Made by a program: the position numbers and the translations under genes. Under the pieces are notes generated by a model that saw only the letters and a list, made by a program, of their open reading frames with translations, made no database searches and was not told the origin of the DNA. This document shows, piece after piece, positions 37,560-46,204 of a stretch of DNA of 64,000 nucleotides. This stretch comes from G963422445 sp963422445 (GTDB lineage: Bacteria > Pseudomonadota > Alphaproteobacteria > Thalassobaculales > Thalassobaculaceae), in NCBI GenBank assembly GCA_963422445.2, contig OY729512.2, positions 2,356,001-2,420,000 of the forward strand, read 5' to 3'. How positions within the stretch are numbered: position 1 is the first letter of the stretch; every line of letters starts with the position of its first letter.

Positions 37560-39046
37560 TCTTGCAAAATTCCTGTCCCCAGGGTCCGGTGAGCCCGGAT
37601 CGGTCGGTTGATCCCGGTCACCTCTGCACCTGGAGGTCGGAATCCATGGATTCGCGGTGTCTCATCAGAGATGATGAGAACAAATAGGGACCTTTGTGGA
37701 CATCGGGACACGCCTCTCCGGGCCACTCTCTTCGAGAGGGCCGCGAAGGGTCGGCATGCGTTGTCGGAGCCGCGCTATGGGACGGCGAGACGTATCAACG
37801 GGTCAGCCGCCAGGGCCAGGATGCCGACCATGAGATGGCAGGCGACCTTGGAATGTCCGCGGACGCGGACATGGCGCCCGCCAAACTCATCCTTGAGGCG
37901 GGCGTTGGTCCTCTCGACACCGGACCGGATCCGGACCCGCACGGTCTCGGGATCGACATGGCCTATTGCACGCCGGGCCCGGGCCTCCCGGTCTCGCGCC
38001 TCCTTGAGGTCCTTGTCCCGGCGCGGATTGACATCGATGATCGGCACATGGCCAAGCCGTTCGCTCATCTGGTAGATCTCCCTGGCATCATAGGCCGCGT
38101 CCATGAGATCGTAGAGATTGGTCACACGCCCGGCGGTCATCATCGCCAGCGGGATCGCGACCTGGCTGTCATGGACGGATGCCGCGGTGAGGACGGTCCT
38201 CAGCGGCACCCCGCAGTCTGCTGTGTCGATAGGCAGCTTGTCACCGCGCCAGGCCTCCAGGACCCCCTTGGCAGTCTTCTTTGCCCCGTGATCGCAGACC
38301 TTCGGCAGCGCGTCGAGCCTCTCATCGAGATCCATCCCGTTCGCTTGCTGTTCGAGACGCCCAGGCTCCTTCGTCCTCTCCTCGCCCTTGCGGGGCCGGC
38401 CGCGCTTGCGGTTCGGCGTCCTGGCCTTCGGCTTCGGGGCCGGCGTCTCCCGGGCCTCGATGGCCGTCGGGTCCCTCGACACGTGGCCGATGAGCGCGTC
38501 GCCCAGTGTCTCTGCAACCAGAGCCGCGTGCATCCTCTCCGGAAGACGGGACTGCGACCATTCGGCAAACGCCCGCGAAAACGTCGCTTCACGCGGGATC
38601 TCCGCGACACGCGACCAGCCGCACAGTCGGCACAACGTCGGGTCCACCTTGAGCCTGTCGATCAGGTGGCGGGTCGTCGGCAGATCCCATACCGCCTTGG
38701 CGATGACGCCACGGGCCAGCGCCTGGCGATCCTCCCGGGGCCGACCCGGACCGGTCCACACCTCATCGACGAAGCCCTCCACCTTGACGAGATCGAGAGC
38801 TGTCACGAAGCGCTTGTGCGTCTCGAGGAGAGGACCGACCGCCTCGGCCAACGCAGGGAAAAGGTCCCCTTGAAATCGGTGCCAGAGATCGGATAGGGTC
38901 GAGCCAAGGGTCATCGGGGTCACCTCCTCGGTATCTTGTTATTGTGGAAACACAACATACCATGGGATGCCCCGGGACCCAGGCCCTCGACAACAAAATC
39001 AGCCTCGACAAGGCAAAAAACCGGTCGGGCCGGCAATTTTGCAAGA
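37560..39046 (-). mobile_element. IS5-type insertion sequence with DUF772 transposase
   Basis: TCTTGCAAAATT at 37560-37571 is mirrored exactly at 39035-39046, giving 12-bp inverted repeats around one intact transposase. There is no short exact target duplication. Instead a 21-base near-repeat (TCTATCATCAAATGACATGG against TCTATTATCAAATTACATGG) lies just outside both ends at 37535 and 39052. Confidence 0.75.
37775..38923 (-). CDS. IS5-family transposase (DUF772 plus DDE domain)
   Basis: The protein has 382 residues. An N-terminal DUF772-like helical region (REATFSRAFAEWSQSRLPER about 107-126) is followed by a basic linker (KPKARTPNRKRGRPRKGEER) and the DDE core: DPTAIEARE, LPIDTADCGVPLRTVL, TAASVHDSQVAIPL, LMDAAYDAREI and GVERTNARLKDEFGGRHV. 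The frame is unbroken and the inverted repeats are intact, so the element may still be mobile. Confidence 0.85.
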   Translation of the reverse strand: MTPMTLGSTLSDLWHRFQGDLFPALAEAVGPLLETHKRFVTALDLVKVEGFVDEVWTGPGRPREDRQALARGVIAKAVWDLPTTRHLIDRLKVDPTLCRLCGWSRVAEIPREATFSRAFAEWSQSRLPERMHAALVAETLGDALIGHVSRDPTAIEARETPAPKPKARTPNRKRGRPRKGEERTKEPGRLEQQANGMDLDERLDALPKVCDHGAKKTAKGVLEAWRGDKLPIDTADCGVPLRTVLTAASVHDSQVAIPLAMMTAGRVTNLYDLMDAAYDAREIYQMSERLGHVPIIDVNPRRDKDLKEARDREARARRAIGHVDPETVRVRIRSGVERTNARLKDEFGGRHVRVRGHSKVACHLMVGILALAADPLIRLAVP

Positions 39047-39488
39047 AGCTCTCTATTATCAAATTACATGGCAGAATTCGATATTAAATACTGCTTAGAT
39101 TCGAGAGTAATCAGATCGGATTTTGAAGGGTTACGAGTTACATATACGCTTCTCAGGACCCTTCCGTAGTTATGGCGTACCGGGACTTTCTGTCTTTATT
39201 ATCAAGTTAGATCTCGCTGTATGGCAGCAAACATCTCTATCGCATCGGGGTGGACGTACGTGTCATTATTTGTTCGTGTTACACAGTATAGAAGAACGCC
39301 AGGACGTCAGATATCCTGAATTGTTGCGGCTTTCTTCCCCAAAGCGACAATCGCTTTTGGCGCGGGGATGTCAACGGCTGGCTTGATGATATGCATCAGG
39401 GCCGCCCTACGCACAGCCACCGGCGGTATCTTGTCGTCTTGTGTTCGGTAAGGAACTAGATTCATGTAAGCTACCTCGTCGAGTCTTA

Positions 39489-40399
39489 GAGCCTGACCTA
39501 AAACTGGTTGGGTAGTCTTGCATGGCATATCTTCTGTGGGTGAACGCTTACACTATGGGGGCCATCATGCCTTGGAACGAGATCACCCGGAAGCAGTATA
39601 GCCGCAAGACGGAGCGTTACGAAAGCGTTCTGACCGATGCCGGGTGGACCTTGCCGGACCCGCTTCTTCCACCGTCTTGCCGGCTTGGTCGTTCCCGTCA
39701 GGTGGATCTGCGCGACGTGGTGAACGCGATCGCCTACATGCTCTGGACAGGGTGCCGTTGGCGGGCATGACCGACGGATTGTCCGGCGTTTACGACAGTT
39801 CAGAGCTATTTCCACGCGTGGTCCCGGTCGGGGGTCCTGGAGCAGGTTTGCGCCTGTTTTACGACGCTCGAGCGGCTCCGGTCGGGGCGTAGTGCGGACC
39901 CGAGCGCGGCCATCATCGACAGTCGGAGCGGGCCGACGGTCGAAGCCGGCAGCGAGGGATGCGGCGACGATGCCGGCAAGACGATCAAGGTGACGCTTGC
40001 GGCCCAGGTCCATCCGGAGCATATCCAGGACCGGGATGCGCGCGTCTCTTGTTGCTGGCGTTGCAGGCTGGTCAGAACACGGTGCAGATCGTGTTTGCCG
40101 CCGGCGCCTTCGGTGGCGACAAGCTGGCAAGCGCGCTCAAGAAAGCGAATTGCCCGATCACTGTGGAGGTCATCGGAAAACCCAGGGACGCCAAGGGGGG
40201 TCGTCGTCATGTCCCGGCGCTGGGTGGTCGAACACACCTTCGGATGGCTGCGCCGCTGCCGGCGCCTCTCCAGAGACTTCGAGCGATCCATCGCCAGCGC
40301 CCTCGCCTGGCTCCTTCTGGCTCTGAGCCGTGTTCTCATGCGCCGCCTCGGACGCATGCAGGTCACTGTCACTAATTGATATCATTATGAGTCAGACAC
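39489..40399 (+). mobile_element. IS5-family element inserted in a UDG-like gene
   Basis: The ends GAGCCTGAC at 39489 and GTCAGACAC at 40399 are imperfect inverted repeats, flanked on both sides by TTA (39486-39488 and 40400-40402). A 3-bp TNA duplication is usual for IS5 relatives. Removing the element restores an open frame across the junction, which confirms the boundaries. Confidence 0.72.
39567..40379 (+). pseudogene. IS5-family transposase, frameshifted
   Basis: The gene starts MPWNEITRKQYSRKTERYES and continues QVDLRDVVNAIAYMLWTGCR. The frame then shifts near 39770, giving AAIIDSRSGPTVEAG with the first catalytic Asp, and again near 40050 (KLASALKKANCPITVEVIGK) and 40195 (MSRRWVVEHTFGWLRRCRRL with the catalytic Glu). 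A piece between the first Asp and the last blocks, including the second Asp, seems deleted. It is dead. Confidence 0.8.
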
Positions 40400-40574
40400 T
40401 TAGGGACGCAAGTTTCCGCAGAAACATTTCTCTGTCCAAGCAGTCTTTCCGGGTACGGCAACTAGTCGAGTCGCGTTTTACCCACCTCAACAAAAACAGC
40501 ATAGCACAGAAATTGAGAATACGGGAGCCGAATGTCACCACAGGTCGGATTTGTATTTCGATCGTTCACCGGCC

Positions 40575-41230
40575 CTGCCAGCGCGTTGCGTGAAATAGTG
40601 GACGTCCTTCCCGTGTCTTGATATGCCTGCCGCGCGGCAGCTGTGGGGACGGGGAAGCCGTGTCGGTTTTATCGGAGGTGGCCATCGATAGCGTGGCGGC
40701 GGCGGACGAGGGCCGTTTCCGCGACTTGATGAGACACACCCCTACCTTGGTGCGGTGCCGGGGATGGGCGAGACCGTGCGTTATGTCGCGCACCATCGAG
40801 GGCGCTGGCTGGCGCTCTTGGTGTTCTCGGCGCCGGCGCTGAAGTGCGGGGCACGGGATCGGTGGACCGGCTGGGACCGCGGCGGTCCGTTCGGCCGTCT
40901 TGACCGGGTCACCACCAACGCGCTCTTTCTGATCCTCCCCGGCGGTGAGCGTAACCTCGGCTCGCGCGTGCTCTCGGCTGTGCATGCGCCGTCTGGTCAG
41001 CGACTGGCTTGCTTGCTTCGGTCACGACGTGCTCCTGGCGGAGCCCTCCGTCGACCCCGAGCTCTTCCGGGTCACCGTCTACCGCGCCGCCAACTGGATC
41101 GAGGTCGGGCGCACCCGCAGCTTCGCCTGCGGTGGGGGCCGGCGATAGCGCGCACGCGAGGCCCGGGCTCGTGTTCCTTCATCCCCTGTGCCGAGGCGCG
41201 CGGGCCCGGCTTGGGGCCGTCGATCTCGAC
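40575..41230 (+). pseudogene. DUF4338-type protein, decayed
   Basis: Frames on the plus strand give VSVLSEVAIDSVA, APGMGETVRYVAHHRGRWLA reading from about 40750, FSAPALKCGARDRWTGWDRG, NALFLILPGGERNLGSRVLS and then, one frame over, RRLVSDWLACFGHDVLLAEP and YRAANWIEVGRTRSFA. This matches DUF4338 proteins, which often accompany or are fused to ISAs1 transposases. At least three frame changes mark it as non-functional. The ISAs1 transposase starts about 28 bases downstream. Confidence 0.7.
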
Positions 41231-41257
41231 CTCCGCCTGCGACATGGAGTGCCGAAG

Positions 41258-42437
41258 ATGACGCTGAGCACCGCACAGATGCGATCCCTCCCCGCGGTTT
41301 TTCTGGGCATCGACGATCCCCGCCGCCAGGGCCGGCGGCCACGCCCGGCCTACGGTCCTCGCGCTCGCCGCCGCCGCGACGCTGTGCGGCATGCGCGGCT
41401 ACAAGGCGATCGGCGACTGGCTCGACGACTCAGCCCCAGAGGACTGCAACGCTTCCGCGTGCGCCGCCGCGACGGCCGGGACCGTCCGCCCGGCCTGTCG
41501 GCAATACGCAGCCTGCTGATCCGGGTCGATCCGGCCCGGCGCGACGCCGCGCTCGGGACCTGGCACGAGGCCCATGGCTCGGGCGACAGCGCGCTGGCCA
41601 TCGACGGCAAGACCATCCGCGGCGCCATCGATGACGATGGCAAACAGACTCATGTGCCCGGCATCATAGGCCACGACATCAGGGTAGCCCGGGGTCAAAA
41701 CCAGTCGCCATGAGGCCCGACGCCGACGATGGCGAGAAGCGCACCAACGAGATCGGCACCGTCATCCCCCGGCTCGAGACGGTGCCCGACATCGCGGGCC
41801 GCACCGTCACCGCCGATGCCCTGCTTGCCGCGCGCGCTGGCCTCCTGTCGGCTCTACCGCGGCGCGCACCACCTGTTTCACCGTCACGGGAAACCCGCCG
41901 GCCCGGCTCGACGACATCCGGCTCACTCTCAACGAGGTCATCGCCGGGCGCGCGCCGGACTTCACGGACGAGAACCCGAAGCCCGAGCACGACCGCCGCG
42001 AGCGGCGCTCCATCCGGGTCTCCGGCGAGCTCAACGACGACCTCAACTTCCCCGGCGTCGGACAGATCTTCGCCGTGCGCCGTGAAACCGGCGAGGTCAA
42101 GTCCGGCAAGCAGCGCTGCGAGACGGCTTGCGGCGTCACCAGGCTGAGTGCGCCGGCCGCATCGCCGGAACGCCGGCTCACCCTCAATCGCGGGCACTGG
42201 ACCATCGAGGCGACGCATCACATCCTCGACTGGAGCTTCGAGGAGGACCGAAGCCGCATCCGGTCAGGCCACGGTTCGGAGAACATGACCCTGCCGCGGC
42301 GCGCCGCCATCGGCCTCTTCAAGGGACGCCGGCTCGCCGTCGCCGAGACCATGCGCAATCTGGCCAGGAAACCGGGGCGGGTTCCCGACTTCCTGAAAAT
42401 GACCGACAACGTTCCCCCGCGGCCAGCACCCGGCTGA
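41258..42437 (+). pseudogene. ISAs1-family transposase, decayed
   Basis: The gene begins MTLSTAQMRSLPAVFLGIDD and includes DPRRQGRR, GTWHEAHGSGDSALAIDGKT with the first Asp, then (new frame) IGTVIPRLETVPDIAGRTVT, and in a third frame TLNRGHWTIEATHHILDWSF with the catalytic Glu and RSGHGSENMTLPRRAAIGLF. It ends FLKMTDNVPPRPAPG. ISAs1 elements use this DDE pattern. At least three frame shifts and a small deletion around 41690 make it inactive. Confidence 0.85.
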
Positions 42438-42440
42438 CCG

Positions 42441-42808
42441 CCCCCTGCGAGCCTCGTCCATCGCCAACCCCCGGCACGCCGGGGCGAGCCCTTATGCCCG
42501 GCTGAATGCCGTGCTCGGCACTTGCGTCCAAGAGGGCCCTCCGGGGCGGCACGATGCCGGCTGAATCCGGCGCACAGCCGCTGCAAGAATGCCAACAAAG
42601 GCTACGGCCCCAAACTGAGTGGCGCAAGCCGCAGGCCAAAATCAGAACGAAATTGCTGTGAATGTCATCACCAGCAATGGTCACGGCCGAACATCGGATA
42701 ATCGTTCAGGCCCGTCTGCCCGACGCACCGGTCTTCCGGCAACCAGTCCGACCTTGTTCGACCAAATGATAGACGGCACATGTGTCTTACCAGCTCCCGC
42801 AAGATCCA
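42441..42808. other. Unassigned interval after the ISAs1 remnant
   Basis: About 370 bases between the ISAs1 remnant and the end of the Rieske gene hold no recognisable gene. The first 170 bases are GC-rich like the ISAs1 remnant and may be its right end. The remainder is close to the composition of the chromosome. Confidence 0.45.
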
Positions 42809-43849
42809 TCAGGACGCTGCAATCTTGTCGCCGGTCTCTTTTGCCGCCAGTTCGGTGATGATCCGTTGCAGGAAATTTGGCCCCTTGTCTATCGCCAGCC
42901 GCACCGGCCGGCGGCCTCTCGGTTTTACCTCCCGCTCCTGGATCGCTTCGAGAATGGCCTTGTCCTCGTCAAAGGCAACCCTGAACTGCTCGTTCATGCG
43001 ATCACCCATGGTCGGATCGTCAACGCCGATGTTGCGAACATGCATCCAGTGGTCAATCGTATCGGTCTCGCTGACCGGCGTCAGGAAATGAATGGCAAAC
43101 AGGCGGACGCCATCCTGCCGATCGTCCTCCCCGGCCTCGGCCACTGACTCGATACTGCCAAAATCAATTACGGCCGTCGCCGGAGCATGGAAATAGTAAT
43201 AGTGCCAACGGTCGACATTGCCGGCGAAATTGCCGAAAGCCTTGAAAAATCCGATCGGCGGCGCATTCCGGATCCAGCGCGACGTGATCACGGTTTGTCC
43301 GTCGCGCGCAACATCCACCGGAACGCCCACGCTCTCCGGGCTGCCGAGCGTGGTCGGATGGACGAATGCAACATGCGCCGGATCGCAAAGATTGTCGGCC
43401 AGATGAACATAATTGGCGCCGACATAAAGACCGTCCCCGTAATGCGTCGCCCAGCCGGACGAATGCAATTCCGGCAGATCGAATATCAACCCGATATCCG
43501 CAAGGTCAGGATCCCCCATCCAGACCCAGACGATCCCCAGCGATTCATGCACCGGATAACGCCTCACGAAAGCGGACTCCGGAAAATTCGACTGGCCTGG
43601 AATCCGGACGCATCGGCCGTCGGGACCGAATGTCATGCCATGATAGCCGCATTCCACGGCATCGCCCTTGAGACGCCCGAGTGACAACGGCAACCGCTTG
43701 TGTGGACATTGGTCCTCGAACGCAACCGGCGTACCATCGGTTGTCCGGTAGAAAACGATATCCTCGTCCATGATACGCAGCGGGGTCAGTTCTCGGGGAA
43801 TCTCCCGACTCCAGCCAGCGACATACCAACTGTTGCGGACGAAGGTCAT
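42809..43849 (-). CDS. Rieske non-heme iron oxygenase, alpha subunit (VanA-like)
   Basis: The 346-residue oxygenase has the Rieske cluster motif (CPHKRLPLSLG with paired CGYHGMTFGPDG, CxH and CxxH spacing) at residues 47-75. The mononuclear iron site is NLCDPAHVAFVHP at about 157-169, with Asp and two His. Length and layout match demethylases such as vanillate O-demethylase and related aromatic oxygenases. The reductase partner is not next to it. The ATG at 43849 follows GGAGG by 6 bases, so I prefer it to an in-frame ATG four codons upstream. It faces the Mo-hydroxylase operon across the IS1595 element. A role in the same catabolic island is plausible only by position. Confidence 0.88.
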   Translation of the reverse strand: MTFVRNSWYVAGWSREIPRELTPLRIMDEDIVFYRTTDGTPVAFEDQCPHKRLPLSLGRLKGDAVECGYHGMTFGPDGRCVRIPGQSNFPESAFVRRYPVHESLGIVWVWMGDPDLADIGLIFDLPELHSSGWATHYGDGLYVGANYVHLADNLCDPAHVAFVHPTTLGSPESVGVPVDVARDGQTVITSRWIRNAPPIGFFKAFGNFAGNVDRWHYYYFHAPATAVIDFGSIESVAEAGEDDRQDGVRLFAIHFLTPVSETDTIDHWMHVRNIGVDDPTMGDRMNEQFRVAFDEDKAILEAIQEREVKPRGRRPVRLAIDKGPNFLQRIITELAAKETGDKIAAS

Positions 43850-44079
43850 TCGGGCCTCCATCTGATGTTTCGAAGGAACAGGTTACATTCTATCATGTTC
43901 GAACGCTCCTGTCCGTCCTGAAGTACCCGCTGGCAGACTATTACCATAGCATTGTCCCGATAGGGCAAGACTGGCCCGCCCGCATACTTCCAGACTCCCA
44001 GGCATCAAACAAAACGAAATCCTCCGGGACAAAACCGGCTCTTTAGGCGCTGGCAGGCAACCCCCACGCAACTTTTGGA

Positions 44080-45129
44080 ACCGCTTATGCACATGGTTCC
44101 GGTCGCGAGAGTTTGCCACCAGATGTTGAGGTTGAGGCTAGGGCGGAGGAGCGGGTAGAATGCCCCGATACGTTCCTGCCGACGGAGCCACCACATGAAA
44201 CAGGTTCCCGACAGCCTCCTCGCTTTCCAGCACATGTTTCCGGACGATGACGCCTGCGCCGCCTGGCTGATCGAAATGCGCTGGCCGGACGGCTTCGTCT
44301 GTCCCACGTGCAGCCATGAAAAGGGATGGGCGCTGCGCAGAAAAGCACACACCTTTGCGTGCACCGGCTGCCGCCGGCAGACCTCGGTGACGGCCGGGAC
44401 GATCCTGCACGCCAGCAAGCTGCCGCTCACCGTCTGGTTCTGGGCCGCCGACCTGATGGCGACCCACTCCAACGGCATCTCTGCTCTGCAGCTCCGGAAA
44501 CAGCTCGCTATCGGCTCTTACCGCAGCGCCTGGCTGCTCGCCCACAAGCTGCGCGCCAGCATGGTCGAGCCCGAGCACAACCCATTGTCGGGCCTGGTGG
44601 ACATCGACGAGGCCAGCCGTCCATTCCGGACCAAAGACGATCCTCCCACCGGAGGGCAAGGACGCAGCCACGACGGCAAGATGCTCATCGTCGGCGCCAT
44701 CGAACTCGGGGACGGAAACATCCCAGGCCGCCTGCGGCTGGCTGAAATCTCCTCCTACGGCGCCGCCGACCTCGGACACTTCGTCGAAACCGCCACCGAT
44801 CCCGACGCCATCGCGAAAACCGACGGCTGGTCCGGCGACGCTGCGGTCCCCGCCGATCGCCACAATGTCCATGTCGTCGGGAAGACCGCCGCTCACCTCG
44901 TCCTGCCGTGGATCCACCAAGTCTTCTCCAACCTCAAAGGATGGGCACGAGGCGTCTACCACGGGCTGCGCCGCAAGCATCTGCAGGCCGATCTCGATGA
45001 GGTCGTCTTTCGCTTCAACCGCCGCAATACCCGCCACGATGCTTTCCACTCGCTCTTCCGCCTCGCCACCAATGCACAACCCCTTACCTACAGCATGTTG
45101 ATCGAACCGGAACCATGTGCATAAGCGGT
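44080..45129 (+). mobile_element. IS1595-family insertion sequence, copy B
   Basis: The ends ACCGCTTATGCACATGGTTC and its complement bound the element, and both flanks carry the perfect 8-mer CTTTTGGA (44072-44079 and 45130-45137). It is recent, inserted between the Rieske gene and the Mo-hydroxylase operon. It is the same family as copy A at 312-1370. Confidence 0.93.
44195..45124 (+). CDS. IS1595-family transposase (copy B)
   Basis: The 309-residue protein starts MKQVPDSLLAFQHMFPDDDA and has the zinc ribbon (CPTC about residue 37, CTGC about 57) and catalytic blocks VDIDEASRPF, KTDGWSGDAAVPADRHNVHV, HQVFSNLKGW and DLDEVVFRFNRRNTR. The frame is intact, the element has both ends, and the duplication is perfect, so it is the likely source of the transposase acting on this family's ends, including the MITE at 52531. 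Confidence 0.93.
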   Translation: MKQVPDSLLAFQHMFPDDDACAAWLIEMRWPDGFVCPTCSHEKGWALRRKAHTFACTGCRRQTSVTAGTILHASKLPLTVWFWAADLMATHSNGISALQLRKQLAIGSYRSAWLLAHKLRASMVEPEHNPLSGLVDIDEASRPFRTKDDPPTGGQGRSHDGKMLIVGAIELGDGNIPGRLRLAEISSYGAADLGHFVETATDPDAIAKTDGWSGDAAVPADRHNVHVVGKTAAHLVLPWIHQVFSNLKGWARGVYHGLRRKHLQADLDEVVFRFNRRNTRHDAFHSLFRLATNAQPLTYSMLIEPEPCA

Positions 45130-45331
45130 CTTTTGGAAATGTCCTGTGTCGATCCAAGCATTTTTCCTGTCTGTTACGGTCTTGAAGCTGGTCTTCAACG
45201 AATTGACATTCAGAACCTCACTGCATAGATACCAGACGCTGGATCGTGATGTTCCAGACCTTGTTTCAGCAATAATCGGGTACGATAAACAATACCTAAG
45301 GCGACCACCCGGGGGAGGCGTGATAGACGCG

Positions 45332-46204
45332 ATGAATGCGACCGTCTCCGCCGCAAACAGCGCGACATTTTCGAGGCCGTCATCGCTGTCTGAAGCATTG
45401 GATTTGATGGCCTCGAATCCGTCCGTTCTGCTTGCCGGCGGCACAGATTTCTTTCCAGGTCTCCGCGACCGGCGCGCGTCCGGCCGACTGATGGATCTCA
45501 CGGCGATAACCGAACTGCGCGGGATAACCCGGAACGCCGATACGTGGCGGATCGGCGCGCTCACGACCTGGAGCGATATCGTCGCAGCTGACCTGCCGCC
45601 CGCCTTCGATGCCTTGAAACAGGCGGCGCGCGAAGTTGGTTCAATCCAGATCCAGAATCGCGCAACAGTGGCCGGCAATCTATGCAACGCCTCGCCCGCC
45701 GCTGACGGCGTGCCGCCCTTGCTGACGCTGAACGCGCAGGTGGTCATCGTATCGAGAAACGCGGTTCGGCAAGTCCCGCTCCATGCCTTCATTCTCGGTA
45801 ATCGCAGAACGGCGCTCGCCGACGGCGAGATCGTGTCCGAAATCCGAATTCCTGCCGATGCAACCTCAGGCCGATCCTGTTTCTTGAAACTTGGCAGCAG
45901 GCGTTATCTTGTGATTTCGATTGCGATGGTTGCGGCTCGGCTCGTCATATGTCCCGAAGGTCGGATTGCCGAAGCCGCGATTGCGGTCGGCGCCTGCTCG
46001 GAAGTGGCGATTCGTCTCTCCGCGGTGGAACATCGGATCACCGGATGCGATGTGCACGCCCTCCCACCGATCACCGCGACAAGACTGGATGAGCTTCAAC
46101 CGATTGACGACGTACGCGCCTCTGCCGAATACCGGCGCGATGCCGCGGTCATCCTTATTGATCGTGCGGTGCGCGCTTGCCTTGATGCGGAAACACGGCC
46201 ATGA
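45332..46204 (+). CDS. Molybdenum hydroxylase, FAD-binding subunit
   Basis: The 290-residue subunit of the xanthine-dehydrogenase family binds FAD. FAD motifs are SVLLAGGTDFFPGLRDRRAS near residue 30, then TWRIGALTTWSDI and IQNRATVAGNLCNASPAAD, which is a textbook match. It transfers electrons from the FeS clusters to the acceptor. It overlaps the next gene by four bases (ATGA), so the FAD and FeS/Mo subunits form one enzyme. The start ATG 45332 has a weak ribosome site (GGAGG, 13 bases upstream). Alternative starts upstream fall in a region disturbed by the IS1595 insertion. That insertion lies 200 bases upstream and may have removed the native promoter. Confidence 0.9.
   Translation: MNATVSAANSATFSRPSSLSEALDLMASNPSVLLAGGTDFFPGLRDRRASGRLMDLTAITELRGITRNADTWRIGALTTWSDIVAADLPPAFDALKQAAREVGSIQIQNRATVAGNLCNASPAADGVPPLLTLNAQVVIVSRNAVRQVPLHAFILGNRRTALADGEIVSEIRIPADATSGRSCFLKLGSRRYLVISIAMVAARLVICPEGRIAEAAIAVGACSEVAIRLSAVEHRITGCDVHALPPITATRLDELQPIDDVRASAEYRRDAAVILIDRAVRACLDAETRP

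Larger units (their letters stand above)
39202..40512 (-). pseudogene. Uracil-DNA-glycosylase-like gene split by an IS5 element
   Basis: With the IS5 element (39489-40399) and one TTA removed, a single minus-strand frame reads KDCLDREMFLRKLASLRLDE, then VAYMNLVPYRTQDDKIPPVA, AVDIPAPKAIVALGKKAA, a TGA at 39307-39309, and TRTNNDTYVHPDAIEMFAAI to the final TGA at 39202. NLVPYRT and PKAIVALGK match the core and C-terminal strands of UDG-superfamily proteins, which remove uracil from DNA. The start and catalytic N-terminal motif are not visible beyond about 40512. The gene was broken both by transposition and by an internal stop. Confidence 0.65.
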
